17,908 bases of DNA. Source: an uncultured bacterium. GTDB taxonomy: Bacteria; Bacillota; Clostridia; Lachnospirales; Lachnospiraceae. Made by a program: the position numbers and the translations under genes. The stretch is from assembly GCA_937893485.1 (NCBI GenBank), contig CALBJL010000007.1:1-17908 (forward strand), read 5' to 3'. Of this stretch, positions 13,698-17,908 are shown one piece after another. Within the stretch, counting starts at the first letter, position 1. Each line of letters starts with the position of its first letter. The notes under the pieces were generated by a model. It was not told where the DNA came from, ran no database searches, and saw only the letters and a program-made list of their open reading frames with translations.

Positions 13698-15326
13698 ATG
13701 AAAGAGAAAATCGTATTATTTTTAAAAAGGCATAAAAAAGGACTGATCTTTCTTGTCATTCTGGTAGTCGTGGGCGTGGTAGTCGTGCCCCGTGTGATCG
13801 CGAAAAAAGCGAATGATATGATGGAGGGAATGTATCAGACACAGACACCCGATAAGCAGGATCTGCAGGTCGAGCTGACCGGAACCGGCACGATCGAGCC
13901 GAACGATCAGTATTCGATCACGCCGATGGTGCAGGGAGAGATCATTGAGGCTGCGTTTGAGGAAGGCGACATCGTAGAAAAAGGGCAGGTGTTGTACCAG
14001 TTTTCCACGGAAAATGTAGAGGATTCCATCAAATCCGCACAGCTTGGCGTCGAGCAGGCAAAGCAGAATTATAATGATGCGGTAGATAGCAAGCAGCAGA
14101 CGAAGGATAACCTTTCGCTCATATCGGATCAGGAGGGCTATGTGAAGAAGCTGTACGTGTCCGCAGGTCAGAAGATCACGGCAGGCAGCAAGGTGGCAGA
14201 TGTGTATGACAATACTATGATGTCACTCGAAGTACCGTTCAATGCATCGGATGTGAAAAACAGCTGGCTCGGCAACCGTGCGAATGTCTATGTGGAGGAC
14301 GAGGGCGAGCGGCTGCGCGGTACGGTGACAAATATCGATCCGACGACAACGACGCTGGCAGGAAACATGGTCGTCCGCTATGTGACGATCGAGGTGATCA
14401 ATCCGGGCGGAATCGCAGCCGGAATGAGCGGCTCTGCGAGCATTGGCAGCGTCGACTGCAACACGGCGGGTACGTTTTCGGTCAAATCAGAGGGCACATT
14501 GATCGCTGATGGCAGCGGTACAATCGATTCTTTGAAGATCAAGGAAGGTAAATATCTGAACAAGGGAGACACCTATCTGGTGCTGGAGGATGCGACGGTC
14601 GGAGACAGTGTCAAAAGTTCACAGCTCAGCGTGGAGAGCGCCGAGAACCAGCTTTCCAGCGCGAAAAAGAGTCTGGATGATTACCGCGTGACTGCGCCGA
14701 TCTCCGGTACAGTCATCACGAAAAACGCAAAGGCGGGAGATAATATCAATGCGACCTATGCAAATCCGCTCGCGGTGATCTATGATCTGTCAAAGGTAAA
14801 ATTCCGCATGAAGGTGGATGAGCTGGATGTGTTAAAAATTGCGGTCGGACAGGAAGTGTCGGTTACTGCGGACGCATTGCCGGAGGTAGAAATGACCGGA
14901 CACATTACAAATATCAGCTTAGAGGCGATCACAAACGGCGGTGTGACCGAGTATCCGGTCACGGTCGAGATGGATGAGGTCGGATCGCTGCTGCCCGGTA
15001 TGAACGTATCGGCAAGGATCGTGCTGGAGGAGCAGAAGAATGCGCTGTGTATTCCGGTTGATTCGCTGATGCGCGGAAATGTCGTTTATGTGAAAAATGC
15101 ACCGGAGCAGCAGACGAGCGAGGAAGAGCTTGCGGATGGTGTGCCGAACGGATTTCATGCGGTCGATGTGACCGTCGGCATCAGCAACGATTCCGAGGTG
15201 CAGATCTTATCCGGTCTGACCGAGACGGACGAGGTATATGTGCCGCGTACCGAGATTACGGACATGAACCAGCTCATGATGGGCGGCGGCATGGAATACT
15301 ATGAGGAAGATGACAGCGAGGAATAG
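13698..15326 (+). CDS. HlyD/MacA-family membrane-fusion adaptor subunit with duplicated module
   Basis: This 542-residue protein has a basic N-terminus, one membrane helix (about 15-32) and an outer part. Two similar modules stand in tandem. Module A (about 55-253) has a lipoyl half (MVQGEIIEAAFEEGDIVEKGQ), a short helical hairpin (SIKSAQLGVEQAKQNY), a second lipoyl half (EGYVKKLYVSAGQKI) and a barrel ending GMSGSASIG. Module B (about 258-445) repeats this with SGTIDSLKIKEGKYLNKGD, SVKSSQLSVESAENQL, SGTVITKNAKAGDNI and GMNVSARIVL. A membrane-proximal part (446-525) and an acidic tail (YYEEDDSEE) follow. Usual MacA proteins are near 370-400 residues with one module. In Gram-positives such adaptors serve MacB-like exporters without an outer-membrane channel. 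GGAAGAAG lies before the ATG. It ends 7 nt before the ATPase gene. Confidence 0.87.
   Translation: MKEKIVLFLKRHKKGLIFLVILVVVGVVVVPRVIAKKANDMMEGMYQTQTPDKQDLQVELTGTGTIEPNDQYSITPMVQGEIIEAAFEEGDIVEKGQVLYQFSTENVEDSIKSAQLGVEQAKQNYNDAVDSKQQTKDNLSLISDQEGYVKKLYVSAGQKITAGSKVADVYDNTMMSLEVPFNASDVKNSWLGNRANVYVEDEGERLRGTVTNIDPTTTTLAGNMVVRYVTIEVINPGGIAAGMSGSASIGSVDCNTAGTFSVKSEGTLIADGSGTIDSLKIKEGKYLNKGDTYLVLEDATVGDSVKSSQLSVESAENQLSSAKKSLDDYRVTAPISGTVITKNAKAGDNINATYANPLAVIYDLSKVKFRMKVDELDVLKIAVGQEVSVTADALPEVEMTGHITNISLEAITNGGVTEYPVTVEMDEVGSLLPGMNVSARIVLEEQKNALCIPVDSLMRGNVVYVKNAPEQQTSEEELADGVPNGFHAVDVTVGISNDSEVQILSGLTETDEVYVPRTEITDMNQLMMGGGMEYYEEDDSEE
13762..13787 (+). repeat. Short tandem duplication in the adaptor membrane helix
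   Basis: TGGTAGTCGTG occurs at 13762-13772 and 13777-13787, a 15-nt period. It encodes two Val-rich five-residue blocks of the transmembrane helix, suggesting local duplication that lengthened the helix. Confidence 0.45.
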
Positions 15327-15333
15327 GACAGCT

Positions 15334-16074
15334 ATGGCAGAGGGCAGACAAAATGAACAGCACCCGCATCTGATTGAATTGCAGGATATTTATAAGATCT
15401 ATCAGATGGGAGATACACAGGTGCGCGCCAATGACGGGATCTCATTTTCAATTGACCGCGGCGAGATGGTCGCGATCGTTGGAAAGTCCGGCAGCGGAAA
15501 GTCTACGATTATGAATATCATCGGTGCGCTGGATGTACCGACCGATGGAAAATACTATCTCAACGGCATTGATGTAGGCTCAATGACAGACAATGAGCTG
15601 GCGGTGATCCGCAACAAACAGATCGGTTTTATTTTTCAGCAGTACAATCTGCTGCCAAAAATGAATCTGGCAAAAAATGTGGAGCTGCCGCTGCTCTATG
15701 CGGGCGTCGGGGATCTGGAGCGCCACGAGCGCGCCATTGCATCGCTGGCGAAGGTCGGTCTGGGTGATGTGTGGAAAAAATACCCCAATCAGCTCTCCGG
15801 CGGTCAGCAGCAGCGTGTATCGATCGCGCGTGCGCTGGCGGGCAACCCGTCGCTGATCCTCGCGGATGAGCCGACCGGTGCGCTTGATTCGCGGACGAGT
15901 CGGGAAGTGCTGGACTTTTTAAAAGAGTTGAATGAAGAAGGAAATACGATCGTCATTATCACACATGATAATTCGATCGCAGTAGAGGCAAAGCGTGTGA
16001 TCCAGATTCATGATGGCAAAGTGATATTTGATGGAACCGCACACGAATATAAGGAGAAGATAAGCGCAAAATGA
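15334..16074 (+). CDS. MacB/LolD-like ABC transporter ATP-binding protein
   Basis: This 246-residue ATPase has all ABC motifs. Walker A is GKSGSGKST (50-58), the Q-loop lies in GFIFQQYNLLP (98-108), the signature is LSGGQQQR (154-161), Walker B is LILADEPTGALD (174-185), and the switch His is at 211 (THD). The NLLP and GALD wording is typical of the MacB/LolD/FtsE group, which powers mechanotransmission-type exporters rather than solute uptake. It would work with the permease encoded directly downstream. The start at 15334 is chosen because TAGGA lies 5 nt upstream and the adaptor gene ends at 15326; an in-frame ATG at 15301 lies inside the adaptor gene and lacks a site. The stop overlaps the permease start by 4 nt (ATGA). 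Confidence 0.93.
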   Translation: MAEGRQNEQHPHLIELQDIYKIYQMGDTQVRANDGISFSIDRGEMVAIVGKSGSGKSTIMNIIGALDVPTDGKYYLNGIDVGSMTDNELAVIRNKQIGFIFQQYNLLPKMNLAKNVELPLLYAGVGDLERHERAIASLAKVGLGDVWKKYPNQLSGGQQQRVSIARALAGNPSLILADEPTGALDSRTSREVLDFLKELNEEGNTIVIITHDNSIAVEAKRVIQIHDGKVIFDGTAHEYKEKISAK

Positions 16075-17246
16075 AGACATCACAGGCATTTTTTATGGCA
16101 TTTTCGAGTCTTGTCAGCAATAAAATGCGGTCGTTTCTCACGATGCTTGGCATGATCATCGGTGTCGGTGCGGTCATCGCAATGATCTCGCTGATGGATG
16201 GAATGATCGGATATACGATGGATTCTTTTTCAGATCTGGGTGCGGATACGATTACGGTCAATCTGACGGGGAAAGGATCAAAGCAGCTGACAGACGAGCA
16301 GATGTACGAGTTTGTGGAGACGCACAGCGAGGCGTTCAGCAAGCTCTCGCCGAGTGCGTCACTGACGGCAACCGTGCGAAAAAGGAGCACATCGGTCAAA
16401 AACGAGACGATTACAGGTGTGAGTGAGAGCTATGTTGACATTCAGTCGTTGAAGCTGACGGACGGACGGTTTCTCGCCTATGCGGATATGCTCTCGCGCA
16501 GCAAGGTGTGCGTGATCGGCACGTATGTGTGCAACGAGCTGTTTGACGGTGAAGATCCGGTCGGGGAGACGATCAAGATCGGTGCGGACAGCTACGAGGT
16601 GATCGGACTGCTGGAAGAAAAAGGCGATTCGACCAAATATTCGCAGGATGATGTGATCTATGCACCCTACACACTGGTGAGCAGGGCGGCGGGCAGTGCC
16701 AATCCGTCCGGCTATACGTTAAAAATGACAGACCCGGACAATTCGACTGCGGCACAGCAGGAGCTTGAGGATTATCTGTATGCTTTTTACCGGGATAAGG
16801 ACTGCTACATGGTGACAAACATGGCGAGCCTGCTCGACATTATGAGCAATATGATCGGCGTGATGGAGAAGATCCTGATCGGAATTGCGGGTATTTCGCT
16901 GCTTGTTGCCGGTATCGGTATTATGAATATCATGCTCGTGTCGGTGAGCGAGCGGACGCGGGAGATCGGTATCCGCAAATCACTCGGCGCAAAGCAGAAG
17001 GACATTATGAAGCAGTTCGTGATTGAGGCGGCGGTGCTCTCCACGATTGGCGGAGGCATCGGTATCGCGATCGGCGGAGTTGCGACGACGACGCTCGGAA
17101 ATGTGATCGGCGTGAGCTGTGCGCCGTCCTTGAAAGCGATTGGCATTGCGTTTGGCGTATCGGCGGGCATCGGTATTCTGTTTGGCTATATGCCTGCAAA
17201 ACGTGCGGCGCGTCTGAATCCGATTGATGCGCTCCGCAGCGAATAA
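16071..17246 (+). CDS. MacB/FtsX-family ABC transporter permease
   Basis: This 391-residue protein has the type VII exporter layout: one N-terminal helix (about 20-45, FLTMLGMIIGVGAVIAMISL), a large outer MacB-PCD domain (about 50-260) and three C-terminal helices (about 268-300, 318-345, 353-378). SERTREIGIRKSLGAKQKDI, after the second helix, is the family's coupling segment facing the ATPase. The C-terminus PAKRAARLNPIDALRSE is also typical. Together with the ATPase and adaptor it should form a tripartite-like efflux or peptide/lipid export complex in a single membrane. The substrate is unknown; peptide antibiotics or lipoproteins are common for relatives. It is coupled to the ATPase by an ATGA overlap. 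There is no terminator before addB. Confidence 0.92.
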   Translation: MKTSQAFFMAFSSLVSNKMRSFLTMLGMIIGVGAVIAMISLMDGMIGYTMDSFSDLGADTITVNLTGKGSKQLTDEQMYEFVETHSEAFSKLSPSASLTATVRKRSTSVKNETITGVSESYVDIQSLKLTDGRFLAYADMLSRSKVCVIGTYVCNELFDGEDPVGETIKIGADSYEVIGLLEEKGDSTKYSQDDVIYAPYTLVSRAAGSANPSGYTLKMTDPDNSTAAQQELEDYLYAFYRDKDCYMVTNMASLLDIMSNMIGVMEKILIGIAGISLLVAGIGIMNIMLVSVSERTREIGIRKSLGAKQKDIMKQFVIEAAVLSTIGGGIGIAIGGVATTTLGNVIGVSCAPSLKAIGIAFGVSAGIGILFGYMPAKRAARLNPIDALRSE

Positions 17247-17261
17247 CGGGGAGAAATAGTT

Positions 17262-17908
17262 ATGGCATTGCATCTGATCTTGGGAAATTCGGGAGCCGGT
17301 AAGTCAGACCGGCTCTATGAGCATATCTTAGCGGAGGCGGAGCGGCATCCGAAACGCACCTACTATGTGCTCGTGCCGGAGCAGTTTACGATGGCGACGC
17401 AGCGTGAGTTTGTGAGCCGCCAGAAAAATCATGCGATTTTAAATGTGGATGTGCTCAGCTTTAAGCGTCTGGCATACCGTGTGTTTGAGGAACTCGGCAG
17501 GGATACGTTACAGGTACTTGAGGATACCGGAAAAAATCTGATTCTGCGCAAGCTGGCGGCGGATTTAGAGCCGCGGCTGCACGTATTGCAGGGCAGTCTG
17601 CACCGGATCGGTTATATTGATGAGATCAAGTCGTTTCTGACTGAGCTGGCACAGTACCGGATCGAACCGGATACGCTGTCCGAGATGGCACAGCAGCCGG
17701 GTGTCTCACCGCTTCTGGCGGCAAAATTGGCGGATATACAGATGTTGTATACCGCTTTTTTGCGTGAAATCGAAGGTGACTATCTGCTTGCGGAGGAGGT
17801 CGTGGAATATCTGGCGCAGCTCGTGCCGCAGTCGGCATTGTTTGATGATACGGTGCTTGTATTTGATGGTTTTACCGGATTTACGCCCGTGCAGCAGACG
17901 TTTTTAGA
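17262..17908 (+). CDS. addB: ATP-dependent helicase/deoxyribonuclease subunit B, AddB (3' partial)
   Basis: The frame stays open to the right window edge (215 complete codons). The N-terminus MALHLILGNSGAGKSDRL holds the P-loop (about 8-15), and YVLVPEQFTMATQREF (36-51) is a strong AddB marker. NVDVLSFKRLAYRVFEELG and DDTVLVFDGFTGFTPVQQ also match AddB. AddAB processes double-strand breaks and loads RecA in Firmicutes; addA is expected directly downstream. CGGGGAG 8 nt upstream supports the ATG at 17262. It begins 15 nt after the permease stop, so it may be read through from the export operon, although its own promoter further upstream cannot be ruled out. Confidence 0.93.
   Translation, partial: MALHLILGNSGAGKSDRLYEHILAEAERHPKRTYYVLVPEQFTMATQREFVSRQKNHAILNVDVLSFKRLAYRVFEELGRDTLQVLEDTGKNLILRKLAADLEPRLHVLQGSLHRIGYIDEIKSFLTELAQYRIEPDTLSEMAQQPGVSPLLAAKLADIQMLYTAFLREIEGDYLLAEEVVEYLAQLVPQSALFDDTVLVFDGFTGFTPVQQTFL

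Noticed and set aside
17701..17907. Open frame on the + strand near the window end
   Set aside because: It is an out-of-frame shadow of addB, which is open through this stretch.

Overview
The window looks like chromosomal DNA of a Gram-positive anaerobe of the Clostridia, most likely a Lachnospiraceae member (Roseburia/Agathobacter type). Supporting signs are strong GGAGG-type ribosome binding sites, the AddB type of helicase-nuclease subunit, an S-layer-homology (SLH) wall protein, MacAB-like export genes adapted to a single membrane, an ECF sigma factor paired with a membrane beta-propeller protein, and tightly packed, often overlapping genes. The genus assignment is inference. No rRNA, tRNA, CRISPR array, transposase or phage gene was seen.

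Region 1 (1-4143, + strand) is the end of a translationally coupled operon. It holds the tail of a membrane protein with a cytoplasmic, possibly degenerate GGDEF-like domain; a 6-pyruvoyl/6-carboxy-tetrahydropterin synthase (PTPS/QueD) homologue that keeps the zinc and pterin-anchoring residues but has lost the catalytic Cys and the His/Asp pair; a large polytopic PTPS-related membrane protein with a GT-C/YfhO-like layout; and a YihX-like HAD phosphatase. I read the first three as a probable envelope or exopolysaccharide system whose glycosyltransferases would lie left of the window. This is the best candidate for a poorly described system here.

Region 2 (4100-6128): an XRE-family repressor on the - strand overlaps the HAD gene convergently. 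Its coding sequence contains the HAD gene's terminator hairpin. A near-perfect 21-bp-arm palindrome lies between it and a divergent secreted surface-protein gene, which is broken by two frameshifts and is treated as a pseudogene. A clear terminator follows.

Region 3 (6186-8630): a consensus-like sigma-A promoter drives a three-gene operon of YjjG-like HAD phosphatase, cytosolic GH26 glycoside hydrolase, and beta-phosphoglucomutase-like HAD enzyme.

Region 4 (8713-11518): an ECF sigma factor and, 13 nt later, a single-pass membrane protein with an extracellular C-terminal beta-propeller, probably its anti-sigma/sensor.

Region 5 (11621-17908): an extended -10 promoter inside an inverted repeat and a leader with two hairpins precede an SLH surface protein, a HlyD/MacA-like adaptor with an apparently duplicated lipoyl-hairpin-barrel module, a MacB-like ATPase and a MacB/FtsX-type permease. 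The 5' end of addB follows 15 nt later. Close spacing throughout suggests cotranscription into addB.
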